This document shows, piece after piece, positions 43,942 through 52,900 of a stretch of 61,473 nucleotides of DNA. Source of the stretch: Bacteroidales bacterium (GTDB lineage: Bacteria > Bacteroidota > Bacteroidia > Bacteroidales > F082); assembly GCA_030683155.1 (NCBI GenBank), contig JAUXMV010000048.1:1-61473 (forward strand), in the 5' to 3' direction. The notes under the pieces were generated by a model that saw nothing but the letters and a program-made list of their open reading frames with translations, made no database searches and was not told the DNA's origin. The position numbers and the translations under genes are program-made. Position 1 is the first letter of the stretch. Each line of letters begins with the position of its first letter.

Positions 43942-44964
43942 ATGAAAAAAATCGCTATTCTGATAATTTTGTTGATTTCAACCGTTATCTTACAATCCCA
44001 GACTCCTTCTGATTGCACCATTCCATATGAACTGATTGAAAATTATGAAAGGGATATCAAAAACCTTTCACTCAAAAGAATGGCAGAACTTAACAGTCCT
44101 GACTTTGCATTAATCAGTATTCCGCAAACCTGGCAAGATACCATTGCGGGCGGAATGGCTGCCATTATGAATGCGCTTTCATTGCCCGAAAGTGATTCGG
44201 TTTTCAATCTTTATTGTGTGCATGATCTCACGGGTCCACTTCAGATTTACAACGAAATGCTCATTCAGGTAGATGTTTCTTACCCCTGGACCCAAGCCTG
44301 GCAGAATCTCAATGCTTTAACAGGAAATCCGGCTATTGATGCATTGGTTACAAGATATGGACTAACAGTATCAGCATTTTACGACTGGAGTTTTGCAGAT
44401 TATGCGCTTTTACACACAGATTCTTTATTAAACATTTATGCTTTGATCGACAGCCTTGTTGCTGTTGAAGGCGTTATCAGCGGAGAACCCAATGCTTTTT
44501 TTGGCACTGCCGGAAAAATTGAATACCAAAAACTTGGAGATATCCGGTATTACGATTTTTATTTTCAGTTTAACGATTGTTTTGATGGGTGCGACAATCA
44601 CCGGAAATGGATGTTTAAAGTCAATGCCGATTGCTCGGTTGAATATCTCGGAGCTGAAAACTGGGGTGTTTTTGGCATTGAACCGCTGCCTGCTCCGGTC
44701 AACTGTAATATATTTACTTCGCTCAGAGAAAGACAGTTGCATAAAAGAGTCAGTATTTTTCCCAATCCTTCAGATGGTGTTTTCACCATCGAAAGGCTTG
44801 AAACAGGAAATATCCTGATAATTTATGATGCCTCAGGAAGAATTCTGCAAATGAAAAGGGTAGAGGGCACAACAACGCAAATAAGTATTCAGACAAAGGG
44901 CATTTATGTACTCGAAGTAAAATGTGTCAATGGCATCGAAAGGCATAAACTGGTTGTTCGGTAA
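43942..44964 (+). CDS. Secreted protein with T9SS type A sorting tail
   Basis: A 340-residue exported protein with a signal peptide (MKKIAILIILLIS to LQSQ) and a C-terminal sorting domain (VSIFPNPSDGVFTIE, LIIYDASGRIL, GIYVLEVKC). The mature region has about 240 residues with FNDCFDGCDNHRKWMF and an AIPYELIEN-like start; I recognise no domain. The ATG at 43942 places the signal peptide correctly. An in-frame TTG 33 bases upstream would add residues before it. A -7-like box TAATTTTG (43858-43865) lies 77 bases upstream. Confidence 0.75.
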   Translation: MKKIAILIILLISTVILQSQTPSDCTIPYELIENYERDIKNLSLKRMAELNSPDFALISIPQTWQDTIAGGMAAIMNALSLPESDSVFNLYCVHDLTGPLQIYNEMLIQVDVSYPWTQAWQNLNALTGNPAIDALVTRYGLTVSAFYDWSFADYALLHTDSLLNIYALIDSLVAVEGVISGEPNAFFGTAGKIEYQKLGDIRYYDFYFQFNDCFDGCDNHRKWMFKVNADCSVEYLGAENWGVFGIEPLPAPVNCNIFTSLRERQLHKRVSIFPNPSDGVFTIERLETGNILIIYDASGRILQMKRVEGTTTQISIQTKGIYVLEVKCVNGIERHKLVVR

Positions 44965-45126
44965 GAAGATTTTGTAAAAAACCGTTTTGTAATCTCTTAA
45001 ATGAGTGCTTCGTCATTTATTTGTATTACCCTTTTTCATCTGTATTGGTATCTCGGTTTAACTTCCAGCGCTTTCTGAACGAAATTCTTCTATTTTTGTA
45101 ATTCAATCCTGTTAAGCTGAAATTCT

Positions 45127-45735
45127 ATGAAGAATATACTTTTACTATCGTTCTCAATTCTAATCTTAAGCCACTTAAGCTTTGCTCAAAACTTCAAAGG
45201 AGGCGTAAATGCCGGGCTGGCTATTTCCCAAATTGCCGGTGATGGTCTGTCAGGATACAATAAAGCAGGTATCCATACAGGTTTTTTTGTTAATTATCTG
45301 GTGAAACCCAATGTTGCTGTACAGATGGAACTTGCGTATATTCAGAAAGGTTCAGCGCAAAGTGAGAATCCTGATAATCCGCAGGGTTTTCAGTTTTTGC
45401 GTCGCCTGAATTATATTGAGCTTCCGTTATTGCTTCAATATCAGTTGAAGCCATTGCTTTTGGAAGTTGGGGTATCAGCAGATTTTCTGGCAGGCACCTA
45501 CGAAGAAATAAACTATCAATTTAATGAGCAACCTGACGTCTGGCGGAAATCAACTTTAAACACCGTTTTAGGAGTCAAATATATGATCGGAAATAATTTG
45601 ATGATTAATATCAGGACAACAAATTCGATCAACTCAATTCGCAAAAATACTGTCCCACTCAATGTGCGTCGCTATACCAAAACCTATGGCGAATACAATG
45701 ACGTGATTACATTTGGATTAAGCTATCAGTTTTAA
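45127..45735 (+). CDS. Outer-membrane beta-barrel protein (PorT-like family)
   Basis: A 202-residue protein with a signal peptide (to LSFAQ), then the pattern of an eight-stranded barrel: NFKGGVNAGLAISQIAGDG, GIHTGFFVNYLV, VAVQMELAYIQKGS, NYIELPLLLQYQ and a last strand ending FGLSYQF with C-terminal Phe. This is the outer-membrane beta-barrel family named after PorT. The function is not known; such small barrels are numerous in Bacteroidota. A TATTTTTG box (45091-45098) may be its promoter. The gene converges on the thioredoxin-like gene with a 4-base overlap. Confidence 0.85.
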   Translation: MKNILLLSFSILILSHLSFAQNFKGGVNAGLAISQIAGDGLSGYNKAGIHTGFFVNYLVKPNVAVQMELAYIQKGSAQSENPDNPQGFQFLRRLNYIELPLLLQYQLKPLLLEVGVSADFLAGTYEEINYQFNEQPDVWRKSTLNTVLGVKYMIGNNLMINIRTTNSINSIRKNTVPLNVRRYTKTYGEYNDVITFGLSYQF

Positions 45736-46292
45736 GCCTTTTTCCACTTGATATTGCATCCCATCGAAGGTTGCTGCTCCGAAGGAATTGTGTCTCCATT
45801 CAACAGCTGATCGAGCGCTTTACGCATATCTGAGCCCGTGACCGGAATGTCATTTCCTGGTCTGCTGCCATCAAGTCTGCCTCTGTAAACACATTTTCCA
45901 TTGGCATCAAAGAGATCGAAATCAGGCGTGCAAACTGCATCGTAGGCTTTGGCTACTTCTTGTGTTTCATCAAAAAGATAGGGAAACGGAAAAGCATGCT
46001 GTTTAGCAAAATCCTTCATTTTCTCCGGTGAATCTTCAGGGTAATTTTCCACATCATTTGAATTGATGGCAACAAAGCCAATTCCTTTAGTGATATAATC
46101 GTGTCCTAAAAGAACCAATTCCTGAATCACATGTTTTACATAAGGGCAGTGGTTGCAAATAAACATCACAAGTGTACCCTTTTCGCCTTTTACATCTTCG
46201 AAAGACATCATTTTGCCGATTGGAATATCCTGCAAATAGAAATCAGGAGCCTGAAAACCAAGTGGAATTTGTTTTGTGGGTGTAAGTGCCAT
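45732..46292 (-). CDS. Thioredoxin-family (AhpC/TSA-like) redox protein
   Basis: A 186-residue protein of thioredoxin fold without signal peptide. Visible are APDFYLQDIPIGK, the active-site segment VMFICNHCPYVKH (CNHC-PYV: a Cys pair with an extra Cys), GFVAINSNDVENYPEDSPE, YDAVCTPDFDLFD (cis-Pro region) and YRGRLDGSRPG. This is the widespread redoxin group annotated as thioredoxin-family protein, often a peroxiredoxin or thiol reductase; its partner is unknown. The 3' end overlaps the convergent barrel gene by 4 bases. Confidence 0.87.
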   Translation of the reverse strand: MALTPTKQIPLGFQAPDFYLQDIPIGKMMSFEDVKGEKGTLVMFICNHCPYVKHVIQELVLLGHDYITKGIGFVAINSNDVENYPEDSPEKMKDFAKQHAFPFPYLFDETQEVAKAYDAVCTPDFDLFDANGKCVYRGRLDGSRPGNDIPVTGSDMRKALDQLLNGDTIPSEQQPSMGCNIKWKKA

Positions 46293-46374
46293 TTTTTGAG
46301 TAATTTAGTGTTATAGATTAATAATGCTGCCTTTTATTTAAGTATTGTAATCCGTATGAAAGGTCAAGAATGAA

Positions 46375-47319
46375 TTATTCTTTGTCGTCTTTCAAGAATT
46401 CAATATTGCGTTTCAATCCTTCATATTTTGTTCTTTCAACAGCTGAACCGCGAAAAAGTTTCTTAAATTTTTCCTTATCCAGCTTATGCCAGTCTTCTTT
46501 TTTCATGTTGCTGAGTTCTTCAGAAAGGGCAAAGAGTGGTTCCTTATGTGGCTTTGCAAAACGATTCCACGGACAAACATCCTGACAGATATCACATCCA
46601 AAAATATAATTATTGAAATTTTGTTTCAGGTCTGCAGGCAATTTTCCCCTGTATTCTATTGTCAGATAGGAAATGCATTTTCGCGCATCCAGCTGATGGG
46701 CTTCCACAAGGGCTCCTGTCGGACATGCATCAATACACCGCCGGCAAGTGCCGCAGTAATCTGAAACTGTCTGCCGTGTTTCTTCAATGGCAACAGGTAA
46801 AAAAATATGCCCGACAAAAAAAAATGATCCTTTGCGCGGATGGATAAGACAAGTGTTTTTTCCAATAAATCCAAGGCCGCTTTTTTCAGCCCATGCCCGA
46901 TCCAAAGCAGGAGCAGAATCAGTGAAAACCCTCGCCTCCAGATGACCTGCAATCGTTTCGATACTTTGTAGTAACCGGCGTAGTTTTTCCCTTAATACAT
47001 CATGGTAGTCTTTGCCAAGCGCATATTTTGAAATTTTGTAATTTTCCTCTTCTGAAGGGGTTTCCGCTGGAAAATAATTCTGCAAAACAGTGATTATCGT
47101 CCTGGTGTTTTCAACCAACTGCCGTGGATCATAACGTTTTTCTTTGTTTCGCTCCAGATAGGACATCTCTCCATGAAAGTCTTTTTCAAGCCATTGTTCC
47201 ATCAGCTGTGCATGTTCCGGCATAAAGTCAGCTTTAGAAATGCCGCAATCATCGAAGCCAAGTGCTTGGGCTTCCTTAATTATAAATTCATGCAGAAAGT
47301 TCGTATTTATAGATTCCAT
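46375..47319 (-). CDS. queG: Epoxyqueuosine reductase
   Basis: A 314-residue cytosolic cobalamin- and iron-sulfur-dependent enzyme that makes the last step of queuosine synthesis in tRNA. It has FDDCGISKA, MSYLERNKEKRYDP, SDSAPALDRAWAEKSGLGFIGKN-type text, and two 4Fe-4S motifs: CGTCRRCIDACPTGA and CDICQDVCPW. The C-terminal RGSAVERTKYEGLKRNIEFL fits the family. The gene lies 10 bases after ruvB on the same strand and is probably co-transcribed with it. Its cobalamin dependence matches the cobalamin-type methionine synthase in this genome. Confidence 0.95.
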   Translation of the reverse strand: MESINTNFLHEFIIKEAQALGFDDCGISKADFMPEHAQLMEQWLEKDFHGEMSYLERNKEKRYDPRQLVENTRTIITVLQNYFPAETPSEEENYKISKYALGKDYHDVLREKLRRLLQSIETIAGHLEARVFTDSAPALDRAWAEKSGLGFIGKNTCLIHPRKGSFFFVGHIFLPVAIEETRQTVSDYCGTCRRCIDACPTGALVEAHQLDARKCISYLTIEYRGKLPADLKQNFNNYIFGCDICQDVCPWNRFAKPHKEPLFALSEELSNMKKEDWHKLDKEKFKKLFRGSAVERTKYEGLKRNIEFLKDDKE

Positions 47320-47329
47320 TCTTCAAAAC

Positions 47330-48358
47330 TCAGGGCTCAAAAAGCTTTCCCTGACTTGGATTTTTGATTTTGCCCAGATGCCTGTATGCCAGTTCTGTTG
47401 CTTCCCTGCCTCTTGGTGTGCGCATCAGATAGCCTTCCTTAATGAGAAATGGTTCGTAAACTTCTTCTATCGTACCTCCTTCTTCTCCAACAGCAGTAGC
47501 AATAGTAGTTAATCCAACCGGGCCTCCTTTAAATTTATCGATGATGGCAGAAAGAATTCTGTTGTCCATTTCGTCCAGCCCATGCTGGTCTACATTGAGT
47601 GCCGAGAGCGCATATCTTGAAATTGGCATATCGATACTTCCGTTACCTTTTATCTGTGCAAAATCGCGCACCCTGCGCAAAAGAAGGTTTGCAATACGTG
47701 GTGTTCCACGGCTGCGCCGGGCAATTTCGAAAGATGCTTCATCCACAATAGGTACTTTAAGAATGGAGGCTGAACGTTTTACGATTCCGGCAAGGGTTTC
47801 AGCATCGTAATATTCAAGCCTTGAAGTAATGCCAAAACGCGAGCGAAGTGGGCTCGTCAGCAAGCCTGATCTTGTTGTGGCACCAATTAGCGTAAAATGA
47901 TTGAGAACGATCTGCACACTTCGGGCATTGGGTCCTGTTTCAATCATGATGTCAATCTTATAATCTTCCATGGCAGAATAAAGGTATTCTTCCACCACAG
48001 GACTCAGCCGATGTATCTCATCGATAAAAAGCACATCGTTTTCTTCCAGATTTGTAAGCAAGCCAGCCAGATCACCGGGTTTATCCAGCACAGGACCTGA
48101 GGTAATTTTGATATTCACACCAAGTTCATTGGCAATAATATGCGATAAAGTAGTTTTGCCCAATCCCGGAGGTCCGTGCAGCAAAACGTGGTCAAGTGCT
48201 TCTCCTCTTTGTGAGGCTGCCTTGACAAAAATTCGCAAATTTTCGACCACATTTTCCTGTCCTGCAAAACTGGTAAATGCATCAGGCCTAAGTACCTTTT
48301 CAATTTCTTTTTCTGCACTGGTGAGCTTTATTCCATGTGCATCAAGGTTTTCGTTCAT
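47330..48358 (-). CDS. ruvB: Holliday junction branch-migration ATPase RuvB
   Basis: A 342-residue AAA+ hexameric motor that drives branch migration with RuvA. The sequence starts with [19 protein letters not shown], has Walker [12 protein letters not shown], Walker [12 protein letters not shown], sensor 1 [10 protein letters not shown] with [10 protein letters not shown], and sensor 2 [19 protein letters not shown]. The C-terminal winged helix has [17 protein letters not shown] and RTPRGREAT. Length is standard. ruvA and ruvC are not in the window. Confidence 0.98.
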   Translation of the reverse strand: MNENLDAHGIKLTSAEKEIEKVLRPDAFTSFAGQENVVENLRIFVKAASQRGEALDHVLLHGPPGLGKTTLSHIIANELGVNIKITSGPVLDKPGDLAGLLTNLEENDVLFIDEIHRLSPVVEEYLYSAMEDYKIDIMIETGPNARSVQIVLNHFTLIGATTRSGLLTSPLRSRFGITSRLEYYDAETLAGIVKRSASILKVPIVDEASFEIARRSRGTPRIANLLLRRVRDFAQIKGNGSIDMPISRYALSALNVDQHGLDEMDNRILSAIIDKFKGGPVGLTTIATAVGEEGGTIEEVYEPFLIKEGYLMRTPRGREATELAYRHLGKIKNPSQGKLFEP

Positions 48359-48545
48359 ATTTTATAAGTCGTAAACAAAACAAATGTACAAAAATGCATC
48401 AACAAGAGGTGTCAGACTTTGCATTTCTATCAAAATGCAGTAACTTAGCATCGTGTTAAGAGTAATCATTAAACTGATGGTAAGTTAGCTGGCAAAACGA
48501 ATAAAATTACTGATTGTCAGATGTATAAACTTAATATGTAAAGCC

Positions 48546-49376
48546 ATGAAACATCTGTTAGTCGCCTTCGATTTTTCGAAAAATTCCATAAAAACGCTTG
48601 AATATGCTATTATGGTAGCAAATAAAACCCGTACCGAACTAAGTTTGGTTTGGGTTGACAGCAGCAGCACACCAGAAAATGTGTTGAATATCGATCAGGA
48701 ACTTCGTATCGAAACGAAAAAACTGTTTGATGAAATTTTACCTAAATACGAACCGCAACTTCATTGCAAAAAAATCAACATCATCTTAAGGAAGGGAAAA
48801 ATTTACAGCGAAGTTGCTATGGCTGCCAAAATGATTGAAGCTGACCTTGTGTTCTCAGGAACGCATGGCGTGAGCGGTTATGAGCAGTATTGGATTGGTA
48901 GCAATGCCTATCGGATTGTTACACACGCACCCTGCCCGGTCATCACTTTGCGAGGTGATTACGAAATCAAAGGTGGAATCAATAAAATCCTTCTTCCTTT
49001 GGATAGCACACCGGAAACCAGGCAAAAACTACCTTTTGCAGCACAACTTGCAGAAGTCTTTGGCGCTGAGATTCATCTTCTGTTGCTTTATAATTCGCCC
49101 ATCAAAGTGATAAGAAACAGAATGAAATCATACGCAGAAGACGCAAAGAAGTTTTTGAAGGAGAAGAATATCGCATATGTGCTTGCTGAAATAGAGGCTG
49201 ACAATATTGTCAGCCGAATCCTTCAATATGCCAAAGAATCTGATGCCGATATGATCTCCATTATGACAGAGCAGGGCAGTACATCAGGAAGTATGTTTCT
49301 GGGGCCCTATGCACAACAATTGATCAATAACTCGTTTATTCCAGTACTGAGTTTACAATCGAAAATAAATGAATAG
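48546..49376 (+). CDS. Tandem universal stress protein (1)
   Basis: A 276-residue cytosolic protein with two UspA domains. Domain 1 (1-140) has LLVAFDFSKNS and the nucleotide-binding pattern GTHGVSGYEQYWIGSNAYRI. Domain 2 (about 145-276) has ILLPLDSTPE but a degenerate loop (GSTSGSMFLGPYAQQL). Tandem USPs bind ATP or other ligands and are induced under stress or growth arrest. A SPOR-domain gene and a close paralogue follow, the last two with a 4-base overlap. Confidence 0.92.
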   Translation: MKHLLVAFDFSKNSIKTLEYAIMVANKTRTELSLVWVDSSSTPENVLNIDQELRIETKKLFDEILPKYEPQLHCKKINIILRKGKIYSEVAMAAKMIEADLVFSGTHGVSGYEQYWIGSNAYRIVTHAPCPVITLRGDYEIKGGINKILLPLDSTPETRQKLPFAAQLAEVFGAEIHLLLLYNSPIKVIRNRMKSYAEDAKKFLKEKNIAYVLAEIEADNIVSRILQYAKESDADMISIMTEQGSTSGSMFLGPYAQQLINNSFIPVLSLQSKINE

Positions 49377-49436
49377 ATTGCTTTTCGGATACAATTTTTA
49401 ATAAAATAGACTGTTTTGACTTTATAATATATTCGA

Positions 49437-49871
49437 ATGAAGAAAACATTATTTTTCTTTACAATGCTCATTCTGAACTCTTTCACTCATGTATTTGGGC
49501 AGACAGAAGGAAGTGTACGTATTTTTCAGGATTCACGTGTCGACACGCTCCTCGCAATAAGCAGGCAGTATACCGGCATTCAAAAAATAGATGGATTCAG
49601 AATACAGATTTTTATGGAATCAGGAAACGAAGCAGTGAACAGTGCCCACGCAGCAATTAAGCAATTTTCTGAATCTTTTCCGGATTTGCCAAGCTACCTC
49701 AGTTTTGGACAACCATACTACCGTGTCCGTGTCGGCGATTTCAGAACCCGTCTGGAGGCTGAAGGACAACTCCGCTTTATCGTACAGCAGTTCGGACAGG
49801 CTTTTATCATTAAAGACCTTATCGAACCACCGCAATTGTCATCATTTCCATCAAAAACCTTTGACCAATGA
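49437..49871 (+). CDS. Exported SPOR-domain protein
   Basis: A 144-residue protein with a signal peptide (to FTHVFGQ) and one SPOR domain (about 50-125): IDGFRIQIFMESGNEAV, YLSFGQPYYRVRVGDFRTRLEAEGQL-type text and QAFIIKD. SPOR domains bind peptidoglycan stripped of stem peptides, often at division sites. It sits between two universal stress genes. Its stop overlaps the start of the second one (ATGA), so translation of the two is coupled. Confidence 0.88.
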   Translation: MKKTLFFFTMLILNSFTHVFGQTEGSVRIFQDSRVDTLLAISRQYTGIQKIDGFRIQIFMESGNEAVNSAHAAIKQFSESFPDLPSYLSFGQPYYRVRVGDFRTRLEAEGQLRFIVQQFGQAFIIKDLIEPPQLSSFPSKTFDQ

Positions 49872-50719
49872 ACAAAATTATTTTATCTGGAATTGATTTC
49901 TCTGACTGTTCCATCAACGCACTGGAACATGCAATTTCTATTGCCAATAAATCGCAGGCTGATGTAGCCATGATTTGGGTTAACCGTCCTGAGAATGGCA
50001 AGGAAATTTATATAATTGATCAGGAAAATATTGTCAGTGAAGCCATTCAGCGTTTTGAAAAATTAGTAGAAAAATATCAGCCGCAGCTTTTGAGCGGACA
50101 TCTTTCCTATCAGATACGCAAAGGAAAAGTGTATCAGGAAATTGTTAGGGCCGCTGATGAAATGGATGCCTTTTTAATCGTTATCGGCACGCATGGATCT
50201 TCCGGCTTTGAAGAATTCTGGATCGGAAGCAATGCCAACCGCATTGTAACCTCCACAGAAAGACCCATCATCACCATCAGAGGTGGTGTAGATATCAGCA
50301 GGACGATAAGAAAGATTGTCATGCCAATCGACAGCACCATCGAAAGCCGGCAAAAAGTGCCAATGACAACCCTGCTCGCAAAGTATTTTGACGCAGAAAT
50401 TTATGTAATAGCAGTCTTTACATCCCCTGCAAAGGAAGTACGGGATATGGTGAAAGAGTATGTAAGTCAGGTTGAGCGTTATCTTGTAGAAAATATGGTG
50501 CATTACAATATCAAGGAAATTGAAGCTGATAATCTAACCAATGCAACAATTGACTATGCGATTAAGGTAGGCGCCAATCTCATAAGTATCATGGACGAAC
50601 AGGAAACCACAACTTCCAACCTCTGGCTGGGTCCCTATGCGCAGCAAATGGTGAACCATTCTCCCATTCCAGTTTTGTGCATACACGCCAAAGATTTGAT
50701 TTCAAGTATTTCAAGGTAA
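49868..50719 (+). CDS. Tandem universal stress protein (2)
   Basis: A 283-residue paralogue of the protein at 48546. Domain 1 has ILSGIDFSDCSINALEHA and GTHGSSGFEEFWIGSNANRIV. Domain 2 has IVMPIDSTIESRQ and a degenerate MDEQETTTSNLWLGPYAQQ loop. The shared loop GPYAQQ(L/M)(I/V)N in both second domains points to a specific subfamily. It is translationally coupled to the SPOR gene. Confidence 0.92.
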   Translation: MNKIILSGIDFSDCSINALEHAISIANKSQADVAMIWVNRPENGKEIYIIDQENIVSEAIQRFEKLVEKYQPQLLSGHLSYQIRKGKVYQEIVRAADEMDAFLIVIGTHGSSGFEEFWIGSNANRIVTSTERPIITIRGGVDISRTIRKIVMPIDSTIESRQKVPMTTLLAKYFDAEIYVIAVFTSPAKEVRDMVKEYVSQVERYLVENMVHYNIKEIEADNLTNATIDYAIKVGANLISIMDEQETTTSNLWLGPYAQQMVNHSPIPVLCIHAKDLISSISR

Positions 50720-50857
50720 TTTTGACGCGTTTACATTGAAATTTAAAGATTTAAAGCTTATTTCTACTGCAAACTGAAATCTAAAGCTTGTAGCTTATCG
50801 ATTATTGTTGTTCAGCAATATCCAATTTATTCAAGAAGTTTATCTGTTGTTTGATTG

Positions 50858-51415
50858 CTATTTTCCGAGTTTGAAACCAATACCAATATTGACGTTGATG
50901 GTATGATTTCCGGATCCCCTGTTGGTGTTTATCAAATCATATTTCGCTTTTAAATCTATAAAAACCTTGTCGTTTAACCACCAGGATAGCCCTGCTTCAG
51001 GGGCCAGATAAAAGTTGTATGGATTTCCTTTAGGATGAGGATCAGAATGATAAAACTGATAAAAATGGAGCCCTGTTGAAAGCCCTATGAAGGGCATCAA
51101 TTTGCCAGTACCGAAATATTTTCTCATCTCCGGTGTGATCAGCAGCTCAAAGGTTTTAACTTCCCTGTTATAAGATGCCGTTTTAGTTTTGAACATTGAA
51201 AAGTTATTCTCGATACTTAGCCCCAAAGCAAAGTTCTCTTTTACAAAATAGAGCGCATAGGGGTTGAATCCAAAATTCAAGGAATTCGCAGAATGTGTTG
51301 ACTGAAAACTGAAGTTTCCATTCATGCCTCCGATCGTACTTCCTTTTTCAATTTGAGCATAGGAGGCAGTAGCGCCTATCAGCAAAATGCACGATAACAA
51401 AATTTGTTTTTTCAT
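50858..51415 (-). CDS. Outer-membrane beta-barrel protein
   Basis: A 185-residue protein with a signal peptide (to ATASYAQ) and alternating amphipathic strands ending in NVNIGIGFKLGK. The pattern GSTIGGMNGNFSFQS, FNPYALYFVKENFALGLSIE, FIGLSTGLHFYQFY and APEAGLSWWLNDKVF is typical of small eight-stranded barrels. Function unknown. It has no operon partner. Confidence 0.8.
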   Translation of the reverse strand: MKKQILLSCILLIGATASYAQIEKGSTIGGMNGNFSFQSTHSANSLNFGFNPYALYFVKENFALGLSIENNFSMFKTKTASYNREVKTFELLITPEMRKYFGTGKLMPFIGLSTGLHFYQFYHSDPHPKGNPYNFYLAPEAGLSWWLNDKVFIDLKAKYDLINTNRGSGNHTINVNIGIGFKLGK

Positions 51416-51720
51416 TTGGGATATTTTTGGTTAGATAAATTTATTAACCAAAAGTATTACGTATAAATAATTGTAAATCATAACATAAGTCAAAAAATCA
51501 AAAGAAAAGTTAAGTGACTAAAATTGATTATTTAATTGAATTCGCAACTGCTTCCCGATGTTGTTACAAGGTCAATCTGATTACCTAATATGTATATTGG
51601 AAAAGATGTTGTGAAAAACAAAATGTCAAGAGTGAATGAAAAGTTAGATCCTATAAACCATAGAAGGCATAAAAAAAGCCGCTCCAAAAAGCGGCTTTAA
51701 GTTTATTGATTCGATAGATC
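51416..51720. other. Intergenic stretch between the barrel gene and fba
   Basis: About 305 bases with stops in all frames. Only the fba terminator (51675-51698) is recognisable. Confidence 0.5.
51671..51698 (-). terminator. Rho-independent terminator of fba
   Basis: On the minus strand AAAGCCGC pairs with GCGGCTTT (51691-51698 with 51675-51682) around an 8-base loop, followed by a T run to 51671. It begins 22 bases after the fba stop codon. Confidence 0.88.
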
Positions 51721-52800
51721 TTAGTAGCGATTTACACAGTTTAAATCTTCGAAAGCAATTTTAAGACGTTCAATCATAGCAACTTCGCCTTCACGAAGCC
51801 ATTTGCGTGGGTCATAATATTTTTTGTTCGGACTGTCTTCCCCTTCTGGATTGCCAATCTGACCCTGAAGATAATCATGGTTTTTCTTTTCAAATTTGCG
51901 GATACCATCCCAGTATGCCCATTGCGTATCGGTATCGATATTCATCTTTACAACACCATAATCAAGCGACTCTTTTATGAGCTCAGGTTCGGATCCTGAA
52001 CCGCCATGAAACACAAAATTTACAGGATTGTGCTCGGTTTTGAATTTCTCCTGTATGTATTTCTGTGAGTTGAGCAAGATTTTTGGTTCAAGTTTCACAT
52101 TACCTGGCTTGTAAACGCCATGAACATTGCCGAATGCTGCTGCAACGGTGAATCTGTCACTTACAGTGCTTAAAACTTCAAAGGCATAGGCAACTTCTTC
52201 GGGCTGTGTGTATAGTTTGGAGCTGTCGACACCACTGTTATCTACACCATCTTCTTCACCGCCGGTGATACCAAGTTCGATTTCGAGGGTCATTCCCATT
52301 TTTGACATGCGCTCAAGATAGCGTTTGCAAATTTCCAGATTTTCCTCAAGTGGCTCTTCAGAAAGGTCAAGCATATGAGAGCTAAAGAGTGGCTTTCCGT
52401 ATTGGGCAAAATGTTTTTCGCCTGCATCAAGCAATCCGTCAATCCATGGAAGCAATTTTTTGGCAGCATGATCTGTATGTAAGATCACAGGAATACCATA
52501 CATTTCGGCAATTTGATGCACGTGAATAGCACCAGAAATAGCTCCGGCAATTGCAGCTTTTTCGCCACTGTTCGACAAGCCTTTTCCGGCATAAAAAGCG
52601 GCTCCTCCATTGGAGAATTGTATGATAACAGGCGAGCCCGCAAGCTTGGCTGCTTCCATAACGCCATTTATTGAGTTGGTGCCTACAACATTAACGGCAG
52701 GCAAAGCGAAACGCTGTTCTTTGGCTGCTTTGAATATTTCCTGTAAAGCATCGCCGGTTGCAACGCCTGGAGCAACCTTAGTTGAAAGTTTTTCTGACAT
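51721..52800 (-). CDS. fbaA: Class II fructose-bisphosphate aldolase
   Basis: A 359-residue zinc-dependent aldolase splitting fructose 1,6-bisphosphate in glycolysis and making it in gluconeogenesis. The zinc and catalytic region reads VILHTDHAAKKLLPW. LEIELGITGGEEDG provides the next ligands, then AAFGNVHGVYKPG and FVFHGGSGS (phosphate and metal site), NIDTDTQWAYWDG and KKYYDPRKWLREGE. Length and the extended C-terminus fit the E. coli FbaA type (class IIA). It stands alone, with its own terminator. Confidence 0.96.
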   Translation of the reverse strand: MSEKLSTKVAPGVATGDALQEIFKAAKEQRFALPAVNVVGTNSINGVMEAAKLAGSPVIIQFSNGGAAFYAGKGLSNSGEKAAIAGAISGAIHVHQIAEMYGIPVILHTDHAAKKLLPWIDGLLDAGEKHFAQYGKPLFSSHMLDLSEEPLEENLEICKRYLERMSKMGMTLEIELGITGGEEDGVDNSGVDSSKLYTQPEEVAYAFEVLSTVSDRFTVAAAFGNVHGVYKPGNVKLEPKILLNSQKYIQEKFKTEHNPVNFVFHGGSGSEPELIKESLDYGVVKMNIDTDTQWAYWDGIRKFEKKNHDYLQGQIGNPEGEDSPNKKYYDPRKWLREGEVAMIERLKIAFEDLNCVNRY

Positions 52801-52900
52801 AATATTAGTTTTTTATCAATGAAAATTCATTTTTTTATCACTTGCTGCATCGGTCTGACGGTTATTCAGACACCATGCAAAAATACGAAATCAAAGCGAA

